Assembly: GCA_023014335.1 (NCBI GenBank)
Contig: JAECYW010000008.1
Span: 2,914,001 to 2,978,000, forward strand
DNA: 64,000 bases
Direction of reading: 5' to 3'
DNA from: Galerina marginata
Taxonomy: Eukaryota > Basidiomycota > Agaricomycetes > Agaricales > Galerinaceae
Shown piece by piece: positions 53,579 through 64,000 of the stretch; position 1 is the stretch's first letter; the number at the start of each line of letters is the position of its first letter. A program made the translations under genes and the position numbers. A model generated the notes under the pieces. That model worked only from the letters and a program-made list of their open reading frames with translations. It did not search any database and was not told where the DNA came from.

Positions 53579-56268
53579 TTAGGAAGATCGGGCTTTCAAG
53601 GCGTAAAATAGGCTGCCGTGAATATTTATAAATAGGTATTTTATTTGAAGGAAGGGGAAGAAAATCGATCAACATACCCAATTCGATAAATGACCACAAT
53701 CGACACAAGGATCGCCGCCCACTTTCCGTAAGAGATGGATCCAATGTCTAGGTAGTTGAGTACATCATCACCGGAGACCGTGCATGTGGCGGGAGTGGAT
53801 GACGGGTAGGCACATAAACATTTCCCGTTGACGATCGTGTCGCAGGCGAAGGTGAGACCCCTAAAATCGGACTAATCAGGATCAGCGGCCAAGTATGACA
53901 GGGATATGACAATGGTATGGACCGCAAACTCACGTTTGTTATGAGCTCGAAAGCGTATTTTTGATAATCCATGTAATGAAAACTAAAGAACCAAAACCTC
54001 GGAAGAGACCGAGCCTTGATGCTGTGTAGTTTAGGTCAGTCACCCGTTGAAGGAAAGGAGGAAGATAATGACTTACAAATAACCGCCCACACTCATCCAA
54101 AAACCATTGAGGCTATGAGAAATCTGTTAGTCGACAATTGCTCCTATTGATTTAGGATACTTACAAAGCGCTGATGGCTAGAGCGGCGACAAAGATGGGA
54201 AGCAAGGATGCGACTACCAGAGCTTGACTTTCAGCCGCCAGAATGGCGAGGAATAAGAAAGCTACAAATCTGAAAAATGCCGCTGCACCAGGATGAAGGC
54301 CCTAGGAAAAGGGAGTCAGGTACAGATGTTACATTGAGCGTTTAGTCCAGCTTACTATGGCCCAGTAGCATATGACAGTGAAAAATACCGTACACAGGAA
54401 GAGGAAAGGTATGTTCACTAGTGTGTTCGAGAGAATGAAAGGCAAGGTGGTATAGAGCCCATTTTTAGTTTCGCGGTAATAGACTGAACGCTCTTCCAAG
54501 ACTATAATAAAATTAGTTAGAGCAGTACGTATTCCAGGGAAAGAGTTATAAATCACATGCGGGAATGCCAGCAACAGACATCTAGAATACATGACATCAG
54601 TCAGCAGAATTACCGAGATGAGCTTAATTCGTACAAAAGCCAAAAAGGCCACACTGTAAAAGTGCACCGACAAACGATCATTGATGGTTGAATCTGCATG
54701 TCCGAGGCGTATCCAAATTGTCCTGAGTCATGTTTCTTGCTCAGTTTAATTTTCAAAGTCCTGAGAGCTCACTTACGCAAGCATTAAGCCCATTCCTCCG
54801 TACATCCCCGCCCGAACTCCGTACGCTAGCAAATTCCGTTGATAATTCATGGCCGTACGTTCCGAGAGGACGAGAGTATTCCAAAAGAGCGTCGCAAGTG
54901 GGCCAGCTTTACCGTGAAGCGTAGAATGGTCGTCAATAGGCTGACCGGATGGCACCTTCTCGGTGTCCGAAGACGTTTCAGACGTAGGCGCCGATAATGA
55001 CAGGTAAAATTCTCGGAATTCGTCGATGGCTTTCGATGAGCGTCCCGCTTGGTCGAAGTCGCTGTTGAGGAAGTTCATAGCGTGGTCTGACGGTGTGCTC
55101 TGAGCCGAAAAGCGGATGAGGTTAAATTAAGAATAAAAGTTATGAAGCAACTTACGAAACGACCCACAGGGCGTCCCCACTTTTGGAAAAATCCATCGAG
55201 TTGATCAACGCGACCGAGGTAACATAACTTTCCTTCGGCAAGGAACATCACGTTTGTAAATTGGGATAATGTTTCAAGTGAAGGCTGATGAATTGAGGCG
55301 ATGACGATCATACCCTCTGCCATTGACAAAGTGCTTATGGATGACATGACCTCACGGGCGGAGGTGCTATCAAGCTAGAAGATAAATAAGCGAAGATTTT
55401 AGACAAAAGAAATTACGGTTACGTACCCCAGAAGTTACTTCGTCAAGGAACAGGACACGACTGGAAAATCATTGATGAACTTCACGATAGGCCAGGTTCT
55501 AGGATGGGATACGAACGGGAAAGTAACCATGGCGCATGCAGCAGTTACACGACGCTTTTGCCCTCCTGAGATGCCTCTAGATATCGGGGTGCCGATTTTC
55601 TGTTCAGCGCAGGATTGAAGCCCCAGAGTCTTGATGACACGATTCACTCGTTCGTTTACCTGGCTCCGCGGCAATAAAGGCAAGCTTTGCACAGCTTGTA
55701 AATTTTTAGTTCTTCAATAGGTTCCCAATGGACATACTGGAGACGGAGAGCGAACGATATTGACTCTCGAACCGTTAGAACACCTAATAGTGCGTCTTGC
55801 TGTTCGACAAAGGTCGAGATTTTGTGCATAATATCGGTGCTAACAGGTTGCCCATTCAGTTGAACCTAGGAAACATTTGAACCGACATAAAATACTGATC
55901 AGATGAACAGCACTCACTGATCCACCGTCCATCGTAGTTTTCCTGGACGACATGACATCCAGCAGCGTGCTCTTCCCTACAACCGACGTCAGCTAATACA
56001 CTATGGGGAAACTTGGATCCAACCTGCTCCAGAAGGTCCCTGTAAGACCAGAGAAGAATGAGCTAGAAACCCCAGGATAAATGAACTGAAATCGTACCAT
56101 AATAGCCAGGAGCTCCCCAGCTCGAATATCAACAGAGATATCGTCGATAAGTTTCTTCTGTCCATTCGGCGTCTTCACAGCATAGCTCAGATGTTTAAAG
56201 GAGAGAACTGAACCAGACACGTTGACCACATCTGCGGATAGAGAGGAGGAGGAAGAACGAGCTGCCAT
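53579..56268 (-). CDS. ABC transporter, ABCG (white/PDR-like) half-size
   Basis: ATP-driven membrane exporter with an N-terminal nucleotide-binding domain and one C-terminal membrane domain. Starts MAARSSSSSLSADVVNVSGS at 56268; stops at 53579. Motifs across many short exons: Walker A GPSGAGKST, split by an intron after GPSGAG; Q-loop region STFVEQQDALLG; signature ISGGQKRR; Walker B VLFLDEVTSGLDS; H-loop IASIHQPS. The membrane domain follows: LLAYGVRAGMYGGMGLMLA, FLEERSVYYRETKNGLY, FILSNTLVNIPFLFLCTVFFTVI, then a cysteine-containing loop (CDTIVNGKCLCAYPSSTPATC) and a last helix AILVSIVVIYRIG. About ten introns. Substrate unknown. Confidence 0.85.
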
Positions 56269-57394
56269 AACTGAGGTCAAAAACGAGGGAGACGGTCAGC
56301 AAGTCGGATGCGGGGAAACAGGATGCACGAGGAGGGCTTTACATACGATTGCATTTATTTTAGATCTGGAAACATCCCCATCGTGTTCGATCTGAAGTGG
56401 ACACATGAGTCGCTACCTCAGGGTCGTCGGTCATGATTGAAGGGGATTGTAGACTGCTCTAGGCCGACTTCTAGTGATATCCAGCGCTGAGCCACAGGTA
56501 AGTATCATATTAATGGAAACGCGACCGGGTCCGAACGGAGTTCGGTTGTCGAGTGATAAACATACCCGTCGAACATGGAAGAAGCACTATAGTACTTCGC
56601 TCCAAATCCTGGCCGACCTCCTGAATGCTTCTAAGGTGGATTCAGAGGTGTCAAATTCAGCGATGACGGAAATCAAAATCGGTCTTGTCTTTTCGAGCCC
56701 ATCCGAAAGCCGGAGACACATGGCGTTCCTGAGCAATTAAAGTGCTCCATAAACAGTTCAAGAAGGGACCACATCAGCAAGAGAGCGTGCAGTAGATTGG
56801 AACGCGTCGAGTGCGTCAAACATGCTGCCTTTGGCTGGCAACTTGGCTGGGCATTCCAGTGCGAAGTAAGGGAGCCCCGTGAGTCTCGGACTCGGAACTT
56901 CCGCAGAGCAAATGGTCTTTTGGAGTGTTCTAAAATCACAACATATGGAGATGGAGAGCCTGATATGTCAAGATTGTGGATTTGTCGAAGATTTTGATAG
57001 ATGGGCAAGGATTAGTTATAAGTAACTTGAAGAGCTGGTCAGGAGGCCATTGTTGACGGGGAAAGTCTCTATTTGGTTCCAGAACCCTCACCTTCTAAAC
57101 CAATCACAGCACTGCCACACACTGCTCATATTTACAAGCTAATTGGTCTTGAGTTCGCTCGTCAAAGCCAACCTTGTCAAGGTGGAACGAGGAAAAAGGA
57201 AAGTGCGGAACACGGGCATGTTAGGCTACAGAGCGGGGAGAAAAAACCATAGAAGAAAGCACTCTGGAGGACAATATTTGATTGCATCGCGCCAAAAGTA
57301 AGTACATAATCATTGATCCAACAACTGTCCGAAAAAGAGCGTAATAATTTACAGACAAGAGGGTATTGGCATTGAAGGTCGTAAGGTCGTACAC
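56269..57394. other. Intergenic between ABC transporter and VTI1-like gene
   Basis: Contains a plus-strand frame at 56474-56740 and an overlapping minus frame at 56673-57008; neither has recognisable motifs or conserved splice context. No gene called. Confidence 0.4.
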
Positions 57395-58294
57395 CTATCT
57401 GACAATCTTGAAATAAAGGATGGTGCAAATTAGGACGACGAAAAAGACGCCGATGGCACTGAGAATGAAGCGTTGCTTGTACATCCTACAACAACTGGTC
57501 AGAACATTCAAATCAACGGAATAACTGAGCTCACTGTTGAATCATTCCCTTGAGAGTTCCACTGGCCCTATCAATATGGATGTCCGCAGTTTGCAGCTGT
57601 GATATTGCGGAAAAGTCAGGACGTCATTCAGGACGAGGTCGGAGGTAAAACGATCTCACCATATTGCGCGAATTCTCGATCTGTTCTCGTTGGCCCCGTA
57701 GCGTTCGAAGAATGTCAGCGCCATGGGTCTCGGTTTCGAGTGCGAGATTCGTCGACTCTGTTATTCGTCGACTTCCGTCATTCAGAGTCTCAGTCCCAGC
57801 CAGGAGCCTTGTTCTATCACTGCGTTCGCCATATGGATCGTCAGAGCTCGAGGTCCCAGATTTGAAGGCCCCAAGGAGATCTGTTCGAGCTGCCTGTGAA
57901 TGTAGGTCCTTGGAAAGTTTCTTGTATTTCGTGAGGTCGGCCTTGGCTTGCTTTAGCCGTGTAAGATAAGGTGTCTTGACGGACTGCGGAATTCCTTGGA
58001 TTTCGACTTCGAGTTGGGATACCTATTATAAGTGTGAGGCTTCCAGCCAAACTGAACGACGGTGGCGACGTACAATATCGTCTGCTTCATCTAGCTCAAT
58101 TTCAACTTTCCTTAGAGCGGCTTTTCGTTGTTCTAATGAAGAATATGAACGGGTGCATCACTTGAGGTCACTGCAACGTACTCACCTCCAAGTTGGTTCT
58201 TGCCGCTGCCTTCGAGTTTCTCTGAGATACTGCCGATAATATGCCTGAAATCTTGCTCGTAAGACTCAAAAAGAGCCGTTGGCGTTTGTTCCAT
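57395..58294 (-). CDS. VTI1: v-SNARE VTI1-like
   Basis: Qb-SNARE of Golgi, endosome and vacuole fusion. Exons on the minus strand are 58294-58186, 58132-58074, 58022-57660, 57596-57535 and 57485-57395, all in phase, 227 residues. N-terminal three-helix domain from MEQTPTALFESYEQDFRHII; SNARE coiled coil RRITESTNLALETETHGADI, then LRGQREQIENSRNMLQTADI, then HIDRASGTLKGM; C-terminal tail anchor FILSAIGVFFVVLICTILYF ending KIVR. The length suits the family. The start is the first ATG in frame. Single copy here. Confidence 0.88.
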
Positions 58295-59140
58295 CCTTGG
58301 AGACGAGGTCGACGTTCGTTGCAGAGAGCTACAGCGCCACAGGTGGTGACAGATTGTAATGTGTCATGATTTGTCATCAATTAGTCAGGTGACTATATAT
58401 GGGCTTATTTTGCCCACGTCGCGTACGACATTGACCTCGTTCTTGACCACCATCACAAATCGATTATCGCGACGATTATCAGTACGAATCCAGAATCTTT
58501 CATTTATGTACACCTGCACTTCCCCCAAATGGTGTATCCGAGTTGCATGGCTCTGTCGCGAAGTCTTTCCTCCGAAGCAATAGGGTTCTTCTAGCAGTTC
58601 GAAAGAGACTCAAAAGGCTGTTGCACTTCCCACCGACTTCCACGCGCAGAAGTCACGATTACTTAAAGAGGCTTTCCGAGCTTTTTCCTTCAAAAGGGTT
58701 GTGGACCCTCTAGCCCTTTTCATCTGAAGCACGTTGGCGAGATGTACTGGATAAACCTTCTTCTGGTGCCTTCGGTACGAACGCGATACATCGATTCGCA
58801 CGGAGTTCCACAATCGCCCTTCGCTGCCCAGAGATCCGATGTTTCATCCAGACAAATGACATCGTCTTCAAAGTGCCTTGTCCTATGAAAGTTTATGTGA
58901 GCCATGTACGCTACTTCGTTCATATCCTCACTTACGTTTTTGGGCAGTTGTTCTGACGATGTGGAGCTTTGTTTGGCAAGCTTACCGTCAATAACCGAAG
59001 CGGACTCTTTTCAGACGCGGTGGATGGGAAGGATACGCCCTAATTTTCCACATGCGCTCTGCTTCGAAAACCTATAAATACGGGTCGAATTTTGGTCGAA
59101 GCCCACAGCAAGACATACCTCTTCTGCGAATTCAAATTCA
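58295..59140. other. Intergenic; TATA box for the downstream hydrolase
   Basis: Left part is the 5' flank of the VTI1-like gene. A minus-strand frame at 58720-58923 reads MNEVAYMAHINFHRTRHFED but cannot be extended or assigned. TATAAATA at 59073-59080 serves the hydrolase gene. Confidence 0.45.
59073..59080 (+). promoter_or_regulatory. TATA box of the isochorismatase-family gene
   Basis: TATAAATA, 60-70 bases before the start codon at 59141. Confidence 0.7.
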
Positions 59141-60052
59141 ATGGCCAATACTTCTGGTGCGTTCTTCGCTTTCTACTCTAACCCCGACCCCGCCACTCAT
59201 TCATATATCCTGGGCAGGATCTTTCAAGTTTGAGCGTATCAACAAGGACGATGTTGCGTTGTTAGTAGTCGACCACCAAATTGGTTTGTTCCAGTTGGTT
59301 CGCGACTATCAGCCTGATGAATTCCGCAACGCCGTCCTGGCCCATGCCGCCATCGGCAAGGTGTTCAACCTCCCAACTATTTTGACTACCAGCGCTGAAA
59401 CTGGTAGGGCGATATTTTTTTTAAATTCTCAATCTTTGATTGACTTTATTGTGTTTGTTCGTAAAGGGCCCAACGGACCGTTGCCTAAGGAAGTTGTCGA
59501 TATGCACTCTGGCGCTCCATTCATCAAGCGTAACGGAGAAGTCGATGCCTGGGACAACAAGGACTTCCGTGAAGCCGTCCGTGCCACTGGCAAGAAACAG
59601 ATCATTATCGGAGGCATCACTACCGATGTAAGCAACTCAATTTTACCGACTATCCTTCTCAAGTGATATCTAATGATGCTTCAGGTCTGCACCGCGTTCC
59701 TTGCGCTGTCCCTTGTTCAGGAGGGATACACTGTCTACGCGAACGCAGAAGCTTCCGGAGCCATGAGCCAACGCATCGCCGACGACGCGAACGATAGGAT
59801 GCGCGCTGCCGGCGTTCACGTCTTATCCGCCTTCGCCGTCGTCTGCGACCTCATGAGGGACTGGAGGAACACCCCTGGATCCGCAGAGTTGCTTCCTTAC
59901 TTCGACAAGTATGTCTTCCTCTCTTTATGTTCTGTCCACATGAATATTTTCTGACTTTAAACTGTAGATACCTCGCGTCGTACGGCTACCTCGCTCGTGG
60001 ACACGCCGGTGCTGTCAACCGTGGCACCATCCTCCCTGGTGAATCCGAGTAA
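59141..60052 (+). CDS. Isochorismatase-family hydrolase (YcaC-like)
   Basis: Cysteine hydrolase. Exons 59141-59156, 59218-59403, 59467-59627, 59685-59908 and 59968-60052 join in phase to 223 residues. Exon 1 is 16 bp; the joined start is MANTSGSFKFERINKDDVAL. Catalytic candidates: D24 in LVVDHQIGL and C123 in GGITTDVCTAF; the GEVDAWDNKDF segment is typical of the YcaC-like branch. The fold ends with DLMRDWRNTPGSAELLPYFDKY and a short tail. Substrate not known for this branch. Cytosolic or mitochondrial not resolvable. Codon use is rich in C-ending codons, as in well-expressed fungal genes. Confidence 0.88.
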
Positions 60053-61316
60053 ACTGATCGTCTTCGGGAAGAAAACACTCCAAATGCTGTCACGAACTCA
60101 TGTTCTGTATCGCTGCTGTGCTGAGTTTGTTGCAGGTTAAAGGTTCTATAAAGCGGAAAATAAATACAAAAAACATTATGGACTTCGTGTATCAATTCAT
60201 TCTGTGATTTGTGTTATTTCAGTGACGATCGGATGTCGGTAACTTTCCACCGGTCCAGAACTTCCACATCAAGTAAACGAGTGTCCCCTTTTGGCTTTAA
60301 GAAGGTCGCGGGCGGCGGGTGGCGGAAGCAAAATGAGCGGTTCATACTACAAGGTCATTGGGTTTGAACGAGTCGGTGCTGATGCTATGCGTTTTTCCAG
60401 TTTCAGGAATCCGTAATGTCAAAAGCGACCCATAAGTGGCATGCTACATACTTGGGTGGCATAAACGTTGACGATGGGTGCGTTCTCTGTGGTGGAGATT
60501 TAACCAGCCTGCACTTGATGGGCTCGAGAGGTGATATAGTAGAAGAGGACAGTGAAGTTCTGGGGGTCTTTCCATGCTCGGAATGTTTCTCCCTGAATCT
60601 CCCAGTTGGAGTTGTCCACAACAGACCACTCACGGGTAGGAAACGGGTAAAACTGATACACCTCAGTGAGGATTCCCAACCAGCACTCTTTCATCTTGTT
60701 TACTGATGATTCTCAACCCGGTCTTTTCTTCTTCGTCAGCTAATATGATGCTTGATAGTTCAAATTTCTGTGCCCGGCACTGCCGATTGCAATCAGTGCG
60801 ACTCTTGACCAGTCTCAGTGTTTCTTAGTGCCATTGCGCCTTCGAGCTCATTCCTTTAATTGGAGAATCCCTTTAAGAAAGTTGTCCTTAAGCATTCCCA
60901 AACAGAAGAGGTCCAACCAATCCAAAATTTTGGAACGTGAATTCTGTCGTTGTTCATTCATCTTTGACATGCAGACCTCGCTGTGTGGTCATTGACAGAG
61001 CGTGCGGACGTCTTGGAAGGCCCTGTCAGCATATGTTGGTACTATCATGAATACTTTGTATCAGCCGGCCATGGTCGCTTCTACTCATGCAGGAAGTGTT
61101 CAAGATACGCCTTGTAAGACTGATATGTTTAATGCTAAACAATAACCCAACAGATACGAGGGTACTAATGTACTTGTATACAAAGTCCGTGTAAGGAATG
61201 ATGCAAAGTTAAACAGTGCAAGCGAACGAATGTTCCAAGGAACGATGCAGAGGAAGGTAACGCTGGATGAACATGAAGTCGTAGTTATATCGTCAGTGTA
61301 CCAGGCAGCGTCCCAT
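60053..61316. other. Intergenic with a possible coding remnant on the minus strand
   Basis: Bases 60500-60694 on the minus strand read MKECWLGILTEVYQFYPFPT, then REWSVVDNSNWEIQGETFRA and WKDPQNFTVLFYYI before a stop, which looks like an exon or remnant of an unrecognised protein. I could not find joining exons up- or downstream. Confidence 0.35.
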
Positions 61317-62519
61317 TCAGACCTCGGACGTCTTATGTCCTGTTATAGGGCTCTCAATGTGTTCCCAGTCGTCGCCATCGTCCTCAGGGCGGTCTTCTGG
61401 TACGGCCAGTACCCGGCCAGCCTTTACTGCCCATCGCTCACGCAGAACCACGACCCCGCGAACGAGGGAGAATACGACAATTTCACCGACAGCAATGCCG
61501 ACGATGTAAGCAGCGAGCTTCGCGCCCTGCTTGTGCGGGTCGAGGAACGAGTATGCTAGAAAATTGGTGAGATTTCGAAAATGCACAGGGAATAATGCGG
61601 AATAATCACTGTAAATTCCTTGCGTGGCATGCGTGATATACGCCACGCCAAGATATCCCACCATAACGAGGAGGCATGGTATAAGAGTTAACCAAGGTGC
61701 AGGTGGTGAGTTAGTAAGAAGGATTTCGACCAGGGCAAATAGGGTGTTGAGCGCGTGGACCGAAATGTTAGACCACGCTATTCCGAAAAAGCCAAGTATA
61801 TCAGTGACATGTGTAGATCAAAGATGAGGAACTTACAGGAGAACAGCGTGCCAAACGTCGACGGGTCAGCTAAGAGCACCCAAAAAACGACCGTCACGAT
61901 AATAGCTACAATCATGAAAGGTTTTAAATAAGCTGGACGTTCAATAAGAATTTGTAGAGCCACGTACGAAATGTGATGACGGTAGATTGAAGAATTACAT
62001 GAAGCGCTTGTAGAATCTTCGGCCAGCGCTGAAGTGGGTACCCTGCACCAGCGCCTCCTTTCCGCCAGCGTAACGCGTAGGAGATGGTCTGCGTACTTGA
62101 GGCAAAGTAGTAGGCGCAGAGACCAGTGTATGTTAGGTAGGTGAAGAAAGAAAAGTAACTGCAAGGAAGTTGTATTAGCAAGCGAGCTTTCAAAGAGCCG
62201 ATAGACAATATAAACGTCAAAGGCATTGAAGATAATGTAGAAAATGACGGAAATGTAATGAAATTATTTCTCCGAGGACCGCCAGGTGTCCAGCAACAAT
62301 TGAGAACTAGGCCAAGATTTCTCACCTCTTTCCATCATGCTCCTTGGTCACTTTCCATATTAGCGTTACGAGCAACACCACGAGGGTATATAATGCAATG
62401 GTTGTCCGTAGCAAAGCTAGGGTAAGGGGTGACCTGAATATTGGTGAAGTGACGTATTTGTGTTCTCGGTCGAATGTCGCTGGTACGCCGAGTCGAGAAT
62501 AAATGTTCAGTCGGGCCAT
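61317..62519 (-). CDS. FAR-17a/AIG1-like multi-pass membrane protein
   Basis: Exons on the minus strand are 62519-62326, 62158-61968, 61932-61837, 61777-61610 and 61555-61317, all in phase, 295 residues. Start MARLNIYSRLGVPATFDREH; membrane segments LRTTIALYTLVVLLVTLIW, YFSFFTYLTYTGLCAYYFAS, PFMIVAIIVTVVFWVLL, HALNTLFALVEILL, WLTLIPCLLVMVGYLGVAYI and KLAAYIVGIAVGEIVVFSLV, then a charged tail (PEDRPEDDGDDWEHIES). The YFSFFTYLTYTGLCAYY segment and overall plan match fungal FAR-17a/AIG1-like proteins. Mammalian AIG1/ADTRP are threonine hydrolases of fatty acid esters of hydroxy fatty acids; this function is not shown here. Confidence 0.65.
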
Positions 62520-64000
62520 ATCAATGACGAGGGTTTGTCAGGGAGAGTGAATTAATATCGGGATAGTGAAATAGGGATCTAGAAAGGGAGGCAATAAGAA
62601 ATTGTGAGCATCTTTTGAATCCGTTGAAAGTTGAGTTACGGAGTAGGATAGGGGGCAGGAGAGGAGGGAGGAAGGAAAGGCGAAACGAACGCAGCTCACC
62701 TTAATAGCTCTCCAAAGACAAAGTGCCCGGTATCGTCGCTTCTATACTCGCCCAGAATCCTATGGATACCCCACTCGGCAAATGAATCTCTTATCTCGTG
62801 TCCAAACGATGTTCAAATGTGTATCCTGATGTCAACCCAAAATACCCAGACTTAACGATCTGGTCTTCGGTTGGACAAAAAAGAGAGGCGTGTCAGACTG
62901 CTTATCGAAAGAATTTCAAATTAGTGGGACGTTCTATTCCTGGGAGGAAGAAGCATACTCGTGATCAAGTGTTCCGAACTTGCGAAGTTCAATATGGACA
63001 ACTTGGGCGACCTCGAGGCGAATAGCACCGTGAGTTCAGAGAGTCCGGGATCCGAGTTCAGAAAGTGGGTAAGGGAAGGAAAGTCTAGGGAAAGTCTAAG
63101 TAGATGGAGGTGAGGAAGAAAGAAAGATGGTAAAGTCAGTCCAGTTCAAAGTTTGAAATCGCGAATTGTGAGCACCTTGGCGAAATAGGAGAGCCAGCCG
63201 TATGGAGTAGGCACTGCGGGTATGCGTATATGTGTCAAGCACTGCTACTCAACTGGGCACGGTAGTCGCGCGGCTAGATTACCTCTAGCAAAGTACCACA
63301 ATAACTGAGGTGCCACGGAAACGCCACACTTTCGTAATGCTGGCACTGGAACAGAACCGCCGAATCCGTCGGTTTTGGCAGGCACAAGTCCGTACAAGGA
63401 AAGAGGCGGTTGAAAAGAACGTCGGAACGGAGGCGGGTAAGTTATTGGCCAGCGACGCTGGCGTCGAGTACCTGGTTGAATGAAAGTGGGAGGCAAAAGA
63501 CGTGATGAACAGACCGAGAAAAATGTGCGAAAAAGATATTTGTTTCACAGGGTCCAAGCCTGTTGGGGTCCTCTGGGCGCCGTTGCTTCCGTCGGTAGAG
63601 GCGGCTTTCCCCAAATAGGAATATTGATGGAGATTTGGTCCCGCGAGCACAAGGATCAACCAAGGCGAAGCTGCAGATCGAACTGAAAATTCCGAATTCG
63701 GTCTGGGGGAGGAGGGGGGAAAGAGGGAAGGGGAGCACACGAGCTCAGCTTCTCAGAATATCATTAATGTATATGTCCAACAAGGGCCCTGGGAACAAGG
63801 GTTTTCATCTAATAATTTAAACATGAATCACAACGGGATCCTGTAGAAGGTTAGCCGTCGTCGGCAACCAGCCTGGTTGTGCCATATTTCAGCAAAATAC
63901 ACATGAGAAATGAGCTCGTCGACATGCCAAATCATTTATGAAGAATACGACAATCATTCTTCGAACATCTCTGCGGGTCGTACTTAAACGGCGTCCTCGT
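62520..64000. other. Right end of window, no gene recognised
   Basis: 5' flank of the FAR-17a-like gene, then purine-rich DNA (near 62640-62680 and 63060-63130). A 151-residue minus frame at 63285-63740 is of low-complexity composition without motifs. Nothing else supported. Confidence 0.45.

Noticed and set aside
56474..57008. Opposing frames of 88 and 111 codons
   Set aside because: No recognisable family and no consistent exon structure on either strand.
58720..58923. Minus-strand frame of 67 codons (MNEVAYMAHINFHRT)
   Set aside because: Reads slightly coding-like but has no partner exons; it may be a remnant, not enough to call a gene.
63285..63740. Minus-strand frame of 151 codons
   Set aside because: Composition rich in S, P and F with no domain, lying opposite a purine-rich tract; unsupported.
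1..64000. CRISPR arrays, secondary-metabolite clusters or retroviral-type polyproteins
   Set aside because: Looked for and not found: no regular spacer arrays, no NRPS/PKS/terpene core genes, and no reverse transcriptase or integrase motifs.

Overview
The window is nuclear DNA of a filamentous fungus, most probably an agaricomycete basidiomycete. The reasons are the short introns (about 47-62 bp, GT-AG with a few apparent GC-AG), the high intron density, the repeated F-box/LRR-like families, and the multi-pass membrane and HNH-type families typical of that group. I see no bacterial-style operons, no rRNA and no convincing tRNA.

Layout. (1) 1-7.6 kb: three small heat-shock protein (HSP20) genes on the minus strand, interleaved with members of one F-box/LRR-like family (a C-terminal end at the window edge and a pseudogene broken by a 1.2 kb insertion). 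(2) 8.6-12.6 kb: a large GC-rich mitochondrial-type DEAD-box helicase gene resembling MRH4. (3) 13-16 kb: a multi-pass membrane protein with one in-frame TGA, and an F-box gene. (4) 16.2-21.3 kb: a fourth HSP20 gene facing an intact F-box relative (an inverted copy of the arrangement at the left edge), then an F-box protein of a second family. (5) 22.6-30.1 kb: a decayed tandem array of exon-like units, interrupted by a complete 4.65 kb PIF/Harbinger DNA transposon carrying a DDE transposase and a Myb/SANT-like partner. (6) 30.5-46.2 kb: the second F-box paralogue, two intact membrane-protein paralogues and one broken one, a non-autonomous transposon with 8-bp target duplication, a PalI/SUR7-like gene and a possible PD-(D/E)XK-fold gene. 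(7) 46.6-64 kb: a secreted DUF4360-like protein, an HNH-type gene split by a TA-flanked transposon that itself carries a nested inverted-repeat element, then housekeeping-type genes: an ABCG transporter, a VTI1-like SNARE, an isochorismatase-family hydrolase and a FAR-17a/AIG1-like membrane protein.

The left and middle parts look like an accessory region shaped by segmental duplication and DNA transposons; the right end (53.5-62.5 kb) is ordinary gene-dense sequence. Exon coordinates were worked out by hand from splice motifs, reading-phase arithmetic and comparison of paralogues inside the window. Family names come from recognised motifs, not from database searches.
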